Notes under the pieces: model-generated | The model's input: the letters and a program-made list of their open reading frames with translations, nothing else | Databases searched by the model: none | What the model was told of the DNA's origin: nothing | In this document: in pieces, positions 8,222 through 16,710 of the stretch | Numbering within the stretch: the stretch's first letter is position 1 | Layout of the letters: each line of letters begins with the position of its first letter | DNA from: an uncultured Spirochaetaceae bacterium | GTDB lineage: Bacteria; Spirochaetota; Spirochaetia; Treponematales; Treponemataceae | Assembly: GCA_902799665.1 (NCBI GenBank) | Contig: CADCBK010000010.1 | Coordinates: forward strand, 1-40,494 | DNA length: 40,494 nt | Direction: 5' to 3' | Program-made: the position numbers and the translations under genes

Positions 8222-9354
8222 TATTTCGCTCCAGACGCTTTTGTTATAAAATATTTTATGTCGCCGCCGATTCCGACTAAGAACAAGAACAGTATAATCG
8301 CAAAGCCAACGGCCTGAATTTTGTATTGAATCCTAGGGGGAATTTGTTTTTTTGTCACAGCTTGGATAAAGGCGAACAGAATCAAGCCGCCGTCCAATAT
8401 TGGTATCGGCAGCAGGTTCATTATAAAAAGCGAAACGCTGATTAGCGACATGAATTGAAGGACTACAACCCAGCCGGTCTTCATTCCTTCCGAAAAGCCT
8501 TCCTTTGCCGTTTCGCCCAACATGCTGGAGATGCGGGCGGGGCCTGAAACCGCGTTCGTTATGTCAACGCCTTTGAACAAAACGCCAAGGCCTTTTATTG
8601 TCATGCCTAATATTTTCATTGTGTTAAAAAAGCCTGCCTTAATCGCGGGAAAAAGAGAAAGGGGCTCGACGCTTTTTTCAATCTCTTCGCCGCCCGCCAT
8701 GACGCCTAGGATTCCGTTTCCTTCCTTTTTGTTTATCAAAGTGTGAACTTTGAATGCAAGAGTCTCTTGCATTCCTTCTGAATTCGCTCTAAGGACTTCT
8801 ACCGTTATGTCTTCGTCGCCTTTTAGCGCGACTTGCTCGTAAATGTCCGAAAAGTCCGATATTTGGACGCCCTCGATTTTTGTGATTGTGTCGCCGCTTT
8901 TGATTCCAGCGTCGCGCGCCGGCGAGGCAATGTTCAAGTCCTCTGGGATTTGTATAGTGGCGCTTCTTGTGTAGTAGCTGTGGCCCATCATCGCGATTAT
9001 GACGCACGCGATGAAAGTGAAGAACAAGTTAAAGAAGGGGCCTGCAAAGCCGATCAAGGCGCGCTTTAGCGGATTGGTTCCGTATAGAGAGTCTTTTTCT
9101 CCCGGAACGTAGCCCAAGCCGTCCTCTATCGCCTTTGTGAATTCCTTTTCGCCCTTCATTTGGCAGTAGCCGCCAATCGGCAAGAGCGAAAGCCTGTAAT
9201 CGGTTTGGCCTATTTTTTTATGAAGGAGAACGGGGCCCATGAAAATGGAAAAGGCTTCGACTTTGACGCCGCACAGGCGCGCGGCAAGAAAGTGGCCCAG
9301 TTCGTGGAAGAAAACCAAAAAGCTTAAAATCAAAAGGCCTGTTACGATTGTCAA
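8221..9354 (-). CDS. rseP: Site-2 intramembrane metalloprotease RseP
   Basis: A 377-residue M50 zinc protease that cuts membrane-embedded substrates such as anti-sigma factors or leftover signal peptides. The zinc motif HELGH is at residues 17-21 in the first membrane helix. A PDZ domain follows (about 115-190, with SPARDAGIKSGDTITKIEGV), and the second metal motif NLLPIPILDGG ends at residue 323. Only one PDZ domain is evident, against two in E. coli RseP. The start ATG overlaps the dxr stop by 4 nt. No rseA-like substrate gene is nearby. Confidence 0.94.
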   Translation of the reverse strand: MTIVTGLLILSFLVFFHELGHFLAARLCGVKVEAFSIFMGPVLLHKKIGQTDYRLSLLPIGGYCQMKGEKEFTKAIEDGLGYVPGEKDSLYGTNPLKRALIGFAGPFFNLFFTFIACVIIAMMGHSYYTRSATIQIPEDLNIASPARDAGIKSGDTITKIEGVQISDFSDIYEQVALKGDEDITVEVLRANSEGMQETLAFKVHTLINKKEGNGILGVMAGGEEIEKSVEPLSLFPAIKAGFFNTMKILGMTIKGLGVLFKGVDITNAVSGPARISSMLGETAKEGFSEGMKTGWVVVLQFMSLISVSLFIMNLLPIPILDGGLILFAFIQAVTKKQIPPRIQYKIQAVGFAIILFLFLVGIGGDIKYFITKASGAK

Positions 9355-10436
9355 AGCGCTGCCTCCGCGATGGCGCGGGCTTTTTTGTCGGCCTCAAAAA
9401 CGTCGTCAAAGTCGCGCGGCTCGCTTGTCCAATCCGCGGCCAATGTTTTTTGAACGGTCTCGGCGATTTTAAGAAAGCCTATTTTATTGTCTATAAAGGC
9501 CCATGCCGCGATTTCGTCGGCCGCGTTAAAGGCTATTGTGTATGAAGCGCCCTTGTCCGCCGCGCTTTCGGCCAAGCCCAATAACGGAAAGTCTCCGCGC
9601 CTTGGCTCGTAAAAGCTCATGCTGCGGCCGGCCAAGGAAAATTTTTCCAAGCCGCTGTCAGCGTATTCGGGCCAGCAAAGCGCACCCATAATCGGGTGCC
9701 TCATGTCCGGCTCTGAAATTTGCGCGTAAAGGATTCCGTCGCTTGTCCTGACCAAGGAATGGATCAAGCTTTCGGGGTGGACGACTACGCTTATGTTCTG
9801 GACGTTCGTGTCAAAAAGGCGGCGGGCCTCGATGACTTCAAGGCCTTTGTTGGCCAAAGTAGCCGAGTCAACCGTAATCTTTTTTCCCATCTTCCATGTC
9901 GGGTGCTTTAAAGCGTCGGCCAAGGTGACTGACTCCAATTGCTGCCTTGAATAATTTCTAAAAGGCCCGCCGCTGGCTGTGATTACGATTTCGGCGATGT
10001 TTTTCGCTCCGCAAAAGTGAATCAAGTTAAAGATAGCGGAATGTTCCGAGTCAACGGGAATTATATGGGCGCCGCTTTTGTCCGCCAATGATTTTATCAA
10101 GGGCCAGGCCATCACGACAGTCTCCTTGTTGGCAAGCGCAAGGTCGATTCCGCGCTCGACGACAAGCTTTGACGGCAAAAGGCCGGCCGCGCCGGCGATT
10201 CCGTTGACAACGATGTCAGGCTTTGCCTTGTCCAAAAGGCGCGCGATTCCGTCAAGGCCATCTAGGCTTGTAAGGGTGGAGGGGCAATTGAATTCGGCCG
10301 CCAATGCGTCTAGTTTTTCTTTTGAGGAATTTGCCTGGAGGCCGGCCACTAAAAATTTTTCGGGGTGCCGCTTCGCCAAGTCAAGCGCGCTTGTTCCGAT
10401 GGAGCCTGTGCTTCCCAATACAAGAATTTTTTTCAT
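9351..10436 (-). CDS. dxr: 1-deoxy-D-xylulose 5-phosphate reductoisomerase
   Basis: A 361-residue enzyme of the MEP pathway, converting DXP to MEP with NADPH. The N-terminal LGSTGSIGTSALDL is the NADPH-binding fold, VDSEHSAIF carries the metal-binding aspartate and glutamate, and SGGPFR and NKGLEVIEA are the fosmidomycin/substrate-loop segments. It is slightly short of the usual 380-400 residues. The first codon overlaps the cdsA stop as ATGA and the gene ends inside rseP, showing tight operon packing. Dxs, the preceding pathway enzyme, is at 19729-21690. Confidence 0.96.
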   Translation of the reverse strand: MKKILVLGSTGSIGTSALDLAKRHPEKFLVAGLQANSSKEKLDALAAEFNCPSTLTSLDGLDGIARLLDKAKPDIVVNGIAGAAGLLPSKLVVERGIDLALANKETVVMAWPLIKSLADKSGAHIIPVDSEHSAIFNLIHFCGAKNIAEIVITASGGPFRNYSRQQLESVTLADALKHPTWKMGKKITVDSATLANKGLEVIEARRLFDTNVQNISVVVHPESLIHSLVRTSDGILYAQISEPDMRHPIMGALCWPEYADSGLEKFSLAGRSMSFYEPRRGDFPLLGLAESAADKGASYTIAFNAADEIAAWAFIDNKIGFLKIAETVQKTLAADWTSEPRDFDDVFEADKKARAIAEAAL

Positions 10437-11293
10437 GCGAACAAGAACTTAAGCAGATAGAAGTAAAAGGGCGCGGCCATGAAGATTGAGTCAACGCTGT
10501 CCAAAACGCCTCCGCGGCCAAGGACTACGTTTCCTGAGTCCTTGACTTCTGCGCTTCGCTTAAAGACGCTTTCGGCCAAGTCGCCGATAATGGCCGCGGA
10601 GCAAATCACAACGGAGAGAATCGCGGTTTTTTGCAAAAGCATTGTTGTCGCAAAGACGTTCTTAAAGACAATGTGAGTCATTAAAAGCGCGAAGACAAAA
10701 CTTCCGACATAGGCTCCGGCAAAACCGGCCGCGCTTTTGTTGGGGCTTGCCAAAAGAATTCCGCGGTTGTTCTTTCCAAAAAGCATTCCAAAAAGCCAGG
10801 CCGCGCTGTCGCTGATAAAGACTAAGACCATGAATGTCGCCAAGAAAGCGAAGGTTGAATTAGCCGCCTTTTCGCTTGCGATTCCCGAAATGCGGGTGAT
10901 GAACGAAGGCAAAAATCCCGCGTAAAAAATAACGCAAAGCGAACGCGCGATTCTTGCGTTGGACATCGCGAATTCTTTTGCGGTGAAAATTTCAACCGCA
11001 AATACAATAAAGGATGTCACTACAAGGGCGATGGTCGACAAATAGTCAAGGCCAAAAATTATGTTCAAATATTCGCAGATTGGAAGGAGGGGCGCGAGGC
11101 ACATCAAAAGGGGACGCGACAAAGTCTGGCCGTTTGTTCCAAACATCAATGAAAGTTCGTAGGCGGCGAAAGCCGAAACGCCAAAAACCAAAATATTGAG
11201 CGGCAAGTGGTTGAAGTAAGGAAGATAAACCAAGCCTATAATTAAAGGAACTCCAGCAAAGAAGATTATCAACCGCTCAATAAGTTTTTTCAT
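10433..11293 (-). CDS. cdsA: Phosphatidate cytidylyltransferase
   Basis: A 286-residue integral membrane enzyme making CDP-diacylglycerol from phosphatidic acid and CTP. It has about seven hydrophobic helices and the C-terminal family signature SVFKRSAEVKDSGNVVLGRGG followed by VLDSVD. Two positions differ from the usual signature: His becomes Arg (GRGG for GHGG) and the Arg of LDR becomes Ser. The aspartates needed for metal binding are kept. It overlaps uppS and dxr by 4 nt each. Confidence 0.93.
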   Translation of the reverse strand: MKKLIERLIIFFAGVPLIIGLVYLPYFNHLPLNILVFGVSAFAAYELSLMFGTNGQTLSRPLLMCLAPLLPICEYLNIIFGLDYLSTIALVVTSFIVFAVEIFTAKEFAMSNARIARSLCVIFYAGFLPSFITRISGIASEKAANSTFAFLATFMVLVFISDSAAWLFGMLFGKNNRGILLASPNKSAAGFAGAYVGSFVFALLMTHIVFKNVFATTMLLQKTAILSVVICSAAIIGDLAESVFKRSAEVKDSGNVVLGRGGVLDSVDSIFMAAPFYFYLLKFLFA

Positions 11294-12018
11294 TTGGCAG
11301 CCTCCGAGTTCGCGCCTTTTTTATTTTCTACTCCGCCAAAACGGCGGTTTCTGCTTTCAAATTCCAAAACGTCTTTTTTAAATTCTTCAACCGTATAATC
11401 CGGCCAAAGGGTGTCGGAAAAAATAAATTCCGCGTAGGCTGTCTGCCAAAGCAAAAAGTTGGACAGGCGCTTTTCGCCGCCGGTTCTTATCAACAAGTCT
11501 ACGTCCGGAAGTTCCGGCAAGTCTGTGTATTTTGAAAAGTCTTTTTCGTCAAATTTTGTAACGCCGGCGGCCAAGGCTTTGTTTGCCGCGCGGATGATTT
11601 CGTCACGGCTTCCGTAATTGATTGCCAAGACGCAAGTGGTTCCCGTGAAATTCTCTGTGTCTTTTTTTGCGTTGACGATTTCTTCCTGAACGTCTTTAGG
11701 AAGGCCTTCCAAGTCGCCGATGTGCTGGACTCGGATTTGGTTCTCTTTATAAAATTCAAATTCCGCGCGAAGGTGGGATTTTATCAAGCCCATCAAGTAG
11801 CCGACTTCGTCTTGAGTCCGCTTCCAGTTTTCGGTGCTAAATGTGTAGAGCGTGACGTATTTGATTCCCAAGTCGGCTGCCGCGCGGACAATTCTCTTGG
11901 CCGCTTCCAATCCTTCCTTGTGGCCGGCGGTTCTGGCTTTTCCGCGGGCCTTCGCCCAGCGGCCGTTTCCGTCCATTATTATCGCGACATGTTTTGGAAG
12001 GGTAGAAGCGGAATCCAA
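11290..12018 (-). CDS. uppS: Isoprenyl (undecaprenyl) diphosphate synthase
   Basis: A 242-residue cis-prenyltransferase that builds the C55 lipid carrier for peptidoglycan and other envelope polymers. IMDGNGRWAKARG carries the catalytic Asp16, and the C-terminal LLIRTGGEKRLSNFLLWQTAYAEFIF with WPDY is the isopentenyl-diphosphate-binding region. The start is a TTG at 12018; GGAG lies 7 nt upstream and overlaps the end of frr, coupling the two genes. Confidence 0.95.
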   Translation of the reverse strand: MDSASTLPKHVAIIMDGNGRWAKARGKARTAGHKEGLEAAKRIVRAAADLGIKYVTLYTFSTENWKRTQDEVGYLMGLIKSHLRAEFEFYKENQIRVQHIGDLEGLPKDVQEEIVNAKKDTENFTGTTCVLAINYGSRDEIIRAANKALAAGVTKFDEKDFSKYTDLPELPDVDLLIRTGGEKRLSNFLLWQTAYAEFIFSDTLWPDYTVEEFKKDVLEFESRNRRFGGVENKKGANSEAAK

Positions 12019-12022
12019 GGTT

Positions 12023-12559
12023 TTACTCCATTATTTCCTTTTCTTTGGCCGCGTAGATTGAGTCAATCTCGGCGATGAATTTGTCCGTCGTCTTTTGCAA
12101 GTCGTCGGTCATTTTCTTAAGCTCGTCTTCCGTGATTTCGCCGGCCTTTTGCTTTTTCTTAAGGTCTTCGTTTCCGTCGCGGCGGATGTTGCGGATTGAA
12201 GTGCGGGAATTTTCGGCGGTTGCCTTGGCCTGCTTGATTAGTTCCTTGCGGCGGTCTGCCGTTAGCGGCGGAATCGCGATGCGAATGACTTTTCCGTCGT
12301 TGGAAGGATTAAGGCCCAAGTCGGCCGTCAAAATCGCTTTTTCAATTTCTGTAATCAAGGATTTGTCAAAGGGGTTGATGATGACCGAGCGGGCTTCGGG
12401 AATTGAAACTGTCGCCACTTGGCTTAAGGGCGACTTTTGTCCGTAGTAGTCAACGCGCACTCTGTCAAAAATCGAGGCTGACGCGCGGCCTGTTCTGATG
12501 CCGTTAAAAGACTCCTTAAGAGCCGCGATTGTTTTTTCCATTCTTTCATTATCTGCCAT
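12023..12559 (-). CDS. frr: Ribosome recycling factor
   Basis: A 178-residue RRF that splits post-termination ribosomes together with EF-G. ERMEKTIAALKESFNGIRTGRASASIFDRVRVDYYG is the conserved N-terminal helix and loop, and the C-terminal helices are rich in Lys/Glu as usual. It is a few residues shorter than E. coli RRF (185) at the N-terminus. The ATG at 12559 is supported by GGGGGA upstream. It lies 99 nt after tsf but beyond a strong terminator, so it may have its own weak promoter or depend on read-through. pyrH, usually between tsf and frr, is absent. Confidence 0.96.
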   Translation of the reverse strand: MADNERMEKTIAALKESFNGIRTGRASASIFDRVRVDYYGQKSPLSQVATVSIPEARSVIINPFDKSLITEIEKAILTADLGLNPSNDGKVIRIAIPPLTADRRKELIKQAKATAENSRTSIRNIRRDGNEDLKKKQKAGEITEDELKKMTDDLQKTTDKFIAEIDSIYAAKEKEIME

Positions 12560-12598
12560 TTCATTTCCCCCGTTTTAATTGAATCTAATATCATGTCG

Positions 12599-12621
12599 CG
12601 AGTTTCGCCATGCGAAACTCG
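12599..12621. repeat. Inverted repeat upstream of frr
   Basis: CGAGTTTCGC (12599-12608) pairs perfectly with GCGAAACTCG (12612-12621) around a 3-nt loop. It lies between the tsf terminator and the frr start. It has no U-tract, so it may be an operator or an mRNA-stabilising hairpin in the frr leader. Confidence 0.5.
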
Positions 12622-12623
12622 AC

Positions 12624-12659
12624 ATTTAAAAAACGCGGCAAGCGCCGCGTTTTTTAAAT
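12624..12659 (-). terminator. Terminator after rpsB-tsf
   Basis: ATTTAAAAAACGCGGC (12624-12639) pairs with all 16 bases of GCCGCGTTTTTTAAAT (12644-12659) around a 4-nt loop. On the minus strand the GC core is followed by a run of six T. The stem begins at the tsf stop codon. It is symmetrical, but no plus-strand gene needs it. Confidence 0.85.
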
Positions 12660-13492
12660 TACTTTCCAAGAACGTCCAAGACGATTTCGCCAAATTCAAG
12701 CTGGGCTCCGACGGCCTTAGAAACTTCCTCAAGCTTCTTGGCTACGGAAACCTTGTCGTCCTTTACGAACATCTGGTCAACGAAGCAGATTTCGGCAACG
12801 TGCTTGGCGACCTTGCTCTTAAGGATGTTGTCCTTGATGTTCTGGGGCTTGGAGGCCATCTTTTCGTCCTGGTCCATCTGTCCCTTGAAGATTTCGGTCT
12901 GCTCGTCGATGTAAGACTGCGGAACGTCCTTCTGGTAGATGTAGGCCGGAGTGAAGGCGGCCAAGTGCAAGCAGCAGTCGTGCGCGAACTGCTTTACGGC
13001 GTCGGCTGTAGAGCCCTTTACGACGACGGCGCTGGCTGTCTTGAAGTTAGAGTGAACGTATGTCTCGGCGACGGCGTTGTCGGGAACGTTGATTACGTTT
13101 ACCTTGGCGACAGTCATGTTCTCGCGTGTCTTTGTGGCCAAGTCAAGCAAAACGTCCTTGTGGGCCTGCTCGACCTGAGTGTAGCCGTTGGCGAAAGTGA
13201 TGTCCAAAAGCTTTTCGCCGGCCGCGATGAAGTCCGCGTTGTTGGCGACAAAGTCTGTCTCGCAAGTGACTTCGATAAGGGCGATTTTCTTGTCCTGAGT
13301 TCGGACAAAAACGCGGCCCTCGGAAGTCGCTCTCTCGGCGCGCTTGGCAACGGCGGCCAAGCCTTTTTCCTTAAGAATCTTTTCAGCTTCTTTGGCGTCT
13401 CCGTTGGCTTCAGTCAAGGCCTTTTTGCAGTCCATAAGACCGGCGCCTGTGGCTTCGCGCAAAGCTTTTACGTCAGATGCTTTAATTTCCAT
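12659..13492 (-). CDS. tsf: Elongation factor Ts
   Basis: A 277-residue nucleotide exchange factor for EF-Tu. The N-terminal UBA-like segment VKALREATGAGLMDCKKALTEANGD and the TDFVANN motif that contacts EF-Tu are both present. The ATG has AAGGAAA upstream. It follows rpsB by 18 nt, the classic order, and is closed by the terminator at 12624-12659. Confidence 0.97.
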   Translation of the reverse strand: MEIKASDVKALREATGAGLMDCKKALTEANGDAKEAEKILKEKGLAAVAKRAERATSEGRVFVRTQDKKIALIEVTCETDFVANNADFIAAGEKLLDITFANGYTQVEQAHKDVLLDLATKTRENMTVAKVNVINVPDNAVAETYVHSNFKTASAVVVKGSTADAVKQFAHDCCLHLAAFTPAYIYQKDVPQSYIDEQTEIFKGQMDQDEKMASKPQNIKDNILKSKVAKHVAEICFVDQMFVKDDKVSVAKKLEEVSKAVGAQLEFGEIVLDVLGK

Positions 13493-13510
13493 AACAATAT
13501 TTCCTTTTAA

Positions 13511-14380
13511 TTATTTGTAGAGTTTGTCCTCGTCAACCATCTGGTCGGCGGAATCATCGTCGTCCTTTGAGTCCTCGTCCTTCTGCTCTGTGGGCTGGTA
13601 GTTTGAGTAGTCGTCGATCTCAACGTCCTCGCGCTTTACGGCGGCGTCAGTCTGAACTTCGTCCTCGTCGCCGAGGTTTTCGATGATTTTAAGGCCTTCT
13701 TCGTTGTTGGCTTCCATTACGGCGTTGGCGATGATGGAAGTGAACAATGTGATCGCGCGGATGGCGTCGTCGTTGCCCGGAATCGGGTAGTCGATGCCTT
13801 CGGGGTTTGAGTTTGTGTCGACAACAGCGACAACGGGGATTCCCATGCGGCGGGCTTCGGCCACGGCGATGGCTTCCTTGTGAGTGTCGATTACAAAGAT
13901 GGCGCCCGGCAATTCCTTCATCTCTTTGATGCCGCCGAGGTTCTTCTCAAGCTTAGACTTTTCTTTCTGGAGGCCGGCGACTTCCTTCTTTGTGAGGTTT
14001 TCGAAAGTTCCGTCAACTTCCATCTTCTCAATCTTCTTGAGGCGCTGGAGTGATTTTTTGATTGTGCTGAAGTTTGTAAGCATGCCGCCAAGCCAGCGGT
14101 TGTTTACGTAGAACTGTCCGCAGCGCTCGGCTTCCTTTTGGATAGCCTGCTGGGCCTGCTTTTTTGTTCCTACAAAAAGAACTGATTTGCCAGAGGCGGC
14201 GATTTTGCGAACCGCTTCGTAGCTTTCTTTGATTGCAGCGATTGTCTTCTGCAAGTCGATGATATGGATTCCGTTGCGCGAGCCAAAAATGTACTTTGAC
14301 ATGCGGGGATCCCAACGCTTTACTTGATGGCCAAAATGAACGCCAGATTCAAGCAAACTCTTCATGGTAACAACAGCCAT
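13511..14380 (-). CDS. rpsB: 30S ribosomal protein S2
   Basis: A 289-residue small-subunit protein. [38 protein letters not shown] and the later [24 protein letters not shown] are typical S2. The last 50 or so residues are a highly acidic tail rich in Asp, Glu, Ser and Lys, an extension beyond the usual length of about 240-260. The ATG at 14380 has GGAG 8 nt upstream and fits the conserved N-terminus better than the codon at 14395. It is the first gene of rpsB-tsf. Confidence 0.96.
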   Translation of the reverse strand: MAVVTMKSLLESGVHFGHQVKRWDPRMSKYIFGSRNGIHIIDLQKTIAAIKESYEAVRKIAASGKSVLFVGTKKQAQQAIQKEAERCGQFYVNNRWLGGMLTNFSTIKKSLQRLKKIEKMEVDGTFENLTKKEVAGLQKEKSKLEKNLGGIKEMKELPGAIFVIDTHKEAIAVAEARRMGIPVVAVVDTNSNPEGIDYPIPGNDDAIRAITLFTSIIANAVMEANNEEGLKIIENLGDEDEVQTDAAVKREDVEIDDYSNYQPTEQKDEDSKDDDDSADQMVDEDKLYK

Positions 14381-14396
14381 GATTTTCTCCTTCACC

Positions 14397-14470
14397 GTGA
14401 ATGTTTTAATTCACGCCCAACTCTGTTACTCGAAAGGTCGGCCCTTTGGGCTTTCCAATCGGAAAAATTT
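14397..14470 (-). promoter_or_regulatory. Structured leader of rpsB
   Basis: Within the 144-nt spacer between maf and rpsB, GTGAAT/ATTCAC (14397-14402 with 14409-14414) and a GCCC/GGGC stem around 14440-14450 can fold just before the rpsB ribosome binding site. S2 is known to repress its own mRNA in several bacteria, so this is a plausible control region, but no conserved motif was recognised. I saw no convincing promoter here. Confidence 0.3.
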
Positions 14471-14524
14471 CGGGAAACGTTAAAGCCAACGGCCTTCGCG
14501 CTTTCCGGCAAAAGATTTTGTCAT

Positions 14525-15115
14525 CTAGTTGATGATTGAGTATTTTTGCTCTTTTAACATATCATAAAGTTCAAAAATAGGCAAGCCCACGACGCAAGAA
14601 TTTGTTCCGTCAATCTTGCTTATAAAGCAGCTGGCCATGCCCTGGATTCTGTAGCCGCCGGCCGCTCCGTGCCAGTCGCCTGTTTCTATGTACCATTGGA
14701 TTTCCTCGTCGGTCATTGGCGCGAACGTCACTTTTGTGACGGCCGTTCTGACGCTGGTGGCATGCGTCCTTCCGTTGTAAAGCGCCATTGACGTTATGAC
14801 TTGGTGGCTCCGGCCTTGCAAGGCGGAAAGGCAGTCAAAGGCTTCCTGGTAGTCCTTGGGCTTTCCATAAATTTTGTTTCCCATCAGCACAAGCGTGTCC
14901 GCTCCCAAAACCCAAGGAACAACTTGCTTGGGCGGCCTTGAGCGGACCACGGCCTGGACTTTTGCCTTCGCCAAAATCTCAGGCAATTCCGACGGATTCC
15001 TGGAATAAAACGAGGACTCGTCTATGTTGGGCATTATCACTTGAAAGGGAATGCCCAAGGATTTTAGGATTTCTTGCCTTCTTGGAGAAGACGACGCTAG
15101 GATTATGTTTTCCAT
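14525..15115 (-). CDS. maf: Maf-family nucleotide pyrophosphatase
   Basis: A 196-residue Maf/YhdE-type enzyme that hydrolyses noncanonical or canonical nucleoside triphosphates and is linked to septum formation. The N-terminal LASSSPRRQEILKSLGIPF is the phosphate-binding SxSPRR motif, and GADTLVLMGNKIYGKPKD contains the catalytic Asp and conserved Lys-Pro. The ATG has AAGGA upstream with an 8-nt spacing. It is divergent from the tRNA gene and upstream of rpsB on the same strand. Confidence 0.93.
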   Translation of the reverse strand: MENIILASSSPRRQEILKSLGIPFQVIMPNIDESSFYSRNPSELPEILAKAKVQAVVRSRPPKQVVPWVLGADTLVLMGNKIYGKPKDYQEAFDCLSALQGRSHQVITSMALYNGRTHATSVRTAVTKVTFAPMTDEEIQWYIETGDWHGAAGGYRIQGMASCFISKIDGTNSCVVGLPIFELYDMLKEQKYSIIN

Positions 15116-15169
15116 AAATTGTTTCCTTGACTAAATGAATTTATTTTTTTATAATTAGCGAACTTTTTA

Positions 15170-15175
15170 TATAAT
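15170..15175 (+). promoter_or_regulatory. -10 box of the tRNA-Arg promoter
   Basis: TATAAT at 15170-15175 lies 9 nt before the mature tRNA 5' end. A weak -35, TTTATA at 15148-15153, is 16 bp upstream. Confidence 0.55.
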
Positions 15176-15184
15176 AAAACAGAT

Positions 15185-15258
15185 GAGAGATTAGCGCAAC
15201 TGGATAGAGCGTCGGCCTCCGGAGCCGAAGGCTGCGGGTTCAAATCCCGCATCTCTCA
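15185..15258 (+). tRNA. tRNA-Arg (anticodon CCG)
   Basis: The cloverleaf folds with acceptor GAGAGAT/ATCTCTC, anticodon stem TCGGC/GCCGA around loop CTCCGGA (anticodon CCG, decoding CGG), and T-arm GCGGG-TTCAAAT-CCCGC. The D-stem GCGC/GAGC has one G-A mismatch. The 3' CCA is not encoded and must be added. It is transcribed away from maf and towards the convergent terminator at 15279-15306. Confidence 0.95.
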
Positions 15259-15278
15259 AAAGCGTTTCTTAAAAAAAA

Positions 15279-15306
15279 AGGCTGTCGTTTAGACAGCCTC
15301 TTTTGT
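15279..15306. terminator. Terminator between tRNA-Arg and the HEAT-repeat gene
   Basis: AGGCTGTC (15279-15286) and GACAGCCT (15292-15299) form an 8-bp stem with a 5-nt loop. T-rich sequence follows on the plus strand and nine A precede it, so it can serve both converging transcripts. Confidence 0.8.
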
Positions 15307-15320
15307 TTCTTGGCGACGCC

Positions 15321-16034
15321 TTAGCGTTCGTTTTTCTTGCTGTTGGAATCGTCAGATCCGCGGAGATTGTTCAAAACCTCTTTGGCGCGGTTTCTAACCG
15401 GCTTGGCCAAGCGGTAGTCAACCGCGATTCTCTGCAAGGAAGAAAGCATCGGCTTTCTGTCCTTTGTGTTTTTGGAAAGCTTTTCGTAGGCGTTTACGAT
15501 TTCCAGCGCCAAAGAGCTTGTCGGGTTCAATGTCTCGAAGCGGTCAGAGTAAAAAGCGATTGTGTTTGTCGTTTCGTCATTGTCGTTAAAGCCGATTTCT
15601 CCAAGCGAGTTGATGGCGGCCGAAAGAACCATCGGCTCGTTGTCGGCGCGGACAATCTTGTTCAAAGTCTTTGCCGCTTCGGGCGTTCCCACTTTTCCCA
15701 AAATGCGGCAAGCCTCTCGGCGAACTTCGGGGAAGTTGTTGCTGACGCGTCCCTTTGTGCGGCTCTGAGTGTTTGTTCCTTCGCCGGCCAAGTGGTCAAG
15801 CGCGACCATCATGTCGGGAGAAACCTTGCCGTTGTTGGCGGCCTCTTCCAAAAACTGCAGGGCCATGACCTTGTTTTCCAAGTCGTCTGAATTAGAAAGC
15901 TCCTGGACCACGACGTCTTCCATCGTGCTCATGTATTCGCCTTCGACCGTGGACTCTTCCTCGCTCTGCGCGTAAGCCGCGAAAGACAAAAGGGCCGCTG
16001 TGGCAAAAAGAACCGCGATTTTCTTAAGTTTCAT
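15321..16034 (-). CDS. Exported HEAT-repeat protein
   Basis: A 237-residue protein with a clear signal peptide (MKLKKIAVLFATAALLSFAAYAQ, cut after AYA). The mature part holds HEAT-type helical repeats: NFPEVRREACRILGKVGTPEAAKTLNKIV and NEPMVLSAAINSLGEIG are consecutive units. HEAT repeats mediate protein contacts, so a periplasmic scaffold role is likely but not proven. The ATG at 16034 has GAGGAG upstream, which favours it over the codon at 16073. The lipoprotein gene upstream is on the same strand. Confidence 0.8.
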   Translation of the reverse strand: MKLKKIAVLFATAALLSFAAYAQSEEESTVEGEYMSTMEDVVVQELSNSDDLENKVMALQFLEEAANNGKVSPDMMVALDHLAGEGTNTQSRTKGRVSNNFPEVRREACRILGKVGTPEAAKTLNKIVRADNEPMVLSAAINSLGEIGFNDNDETTNTIAFYSDRFETLNPTSSLALEIVNAYEKLSKNTKDRKPMLSSLQRIAVDYRLAKPVRNRAKEVLNNLRGSDDSNSKKNER

Positions 16035-16050
16035 ATTTACTCCTCGTATA

Positions 16051-16090
16051 TTCCTATATAATATTATCGTCAAAAATAAAATAAATCAAG
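16051..16090 (-). promoter_or_regulatory. Promoter of the HEAT-repeat gene
   Basis: Two overlapping solutions are possible on the minus strand: TTGATT-17-TAATAT, or TTGACG-17-TATACG closer to the gene. Both give a short leader containing the GAGGAG ribosome binding site. Confidence 0.5.
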
Positions 16091-16100
16091 AATTATTTAG

Positions 16101-16658
16101 TTACAATTGCGGAAGCTCGACGTTCCAGTCTCCGCCTTCCTTTATGAAGTTATAGTAAACCGTAATCTTGGTTTTGTCGTTTTCCTCGGATTTCGTGACT
16201 TGGACGGCCTTGACGGATTCCGCCGAATTGTAGCGGATTTCGTCTATCTGCCTGCCTTTGCGCGAAGGAATGAAGACATAGTTGAAATAGTCGTTGAGGT
16301 TCTTCAGCTTAAGTCCTTTCAGCTCCTTTGGAAGCTTTTCCGACGCCTTTAAAAGCGTGTACGAATTTGACCAATATTTTTTTGAGTCTTCGGAAATGTA
16401 TTTTAGCCAAGAGTTGTAGTCTTTCTTTGTCATGATGTCGTTAAGCTCGGCGATCTTTTTAAGAATCGCGGCCTTGTCGGCGTTGAAGGTTTCCTTTGAA
16501 ACGACTTGTCCCTCAATTTTATTTATTGAGCGCTGGTACTCCAAATCGTCTTCTTCCACGACGGGCGTTGGAGCCGGCTCTTGCTTTGTTGTCTCGCAAG
16601 CGGAAAAAACAAGCAGCATGGCGGCCGCTGCGATTGTAATTGTTGAAATCTTTTTCAT
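16101..16658 (-). CDS. Lipoprotein of unknown function
   Basis: A 185-residue predicted lipoprotein. MKKIST, a hydrophobic core and the lipobox VFSAC are followed by an acidic, proline-rich linker and a globular region with charged helices and a C-terminal 'VYYNFIKEGGDWNVELP' strand pattern like small NTF2-type domains. The family is not recognised. The ATG at 16658 lies 8 nt from a TATAAT box and there is no ribosome binding site, so the message should be leaderless. Confidence 0.75.
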   Translation of the reverse strand: MKKISTITIAAAAMLLVFSACETTKQEPAPTPVVEEDDLEYQRSINKIEGQVVSKETFNADKAAILKKIAELNDIMTKKDYNSWLKYISEDSKKYWSNSYTLLKASEKLPKELKGLKLKNLNDYFNYVFIPSRKGRQIDEIRYNSAESVKAVQVTKSEENDKTKITVYYNFIKEGGDWNVELPQL

Positions 16659-16694
16659 AAAGAAAATTATACACCACCTTGCGCAGAAAATCAA
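16659..16694 (-). promoter_or_regulatory. Promoter of the lipoprotein gene (leaderless)
   Basis: TTGATT (16694-16689), 17 bp, then TATAAT (16671-16666). Seven bases separate the -10 box from the ATG at 16658, which places transcription start at or one base before the start codon. The -35 lies just after the acpS terminator stem. Confidence 0.7.
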
Positions 16695-16710
16695 GGGCTT
16701 TTAGCCCTTG
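16686..16710 (-). terminator. Terminator of the dxs-acpS gene string
   Basis: CAAGGGC (16710-16704) pairs with GCCCTTG (16698-16692) around a 5-nt loop on the minus strand, followed by ATTTTCT. The tail is short, so termination may be partial. The tail overlaps the -35 of the next gene's promoter. Confidence 0.6.

Noticed and set aside
12593..13510. A 305-residue open frame on the plus strand
   Set aside because: It lies entirely opposite tsf, reads Val/Leu/Gly-rich sequence typical of antisense frames, and has no family likeness.
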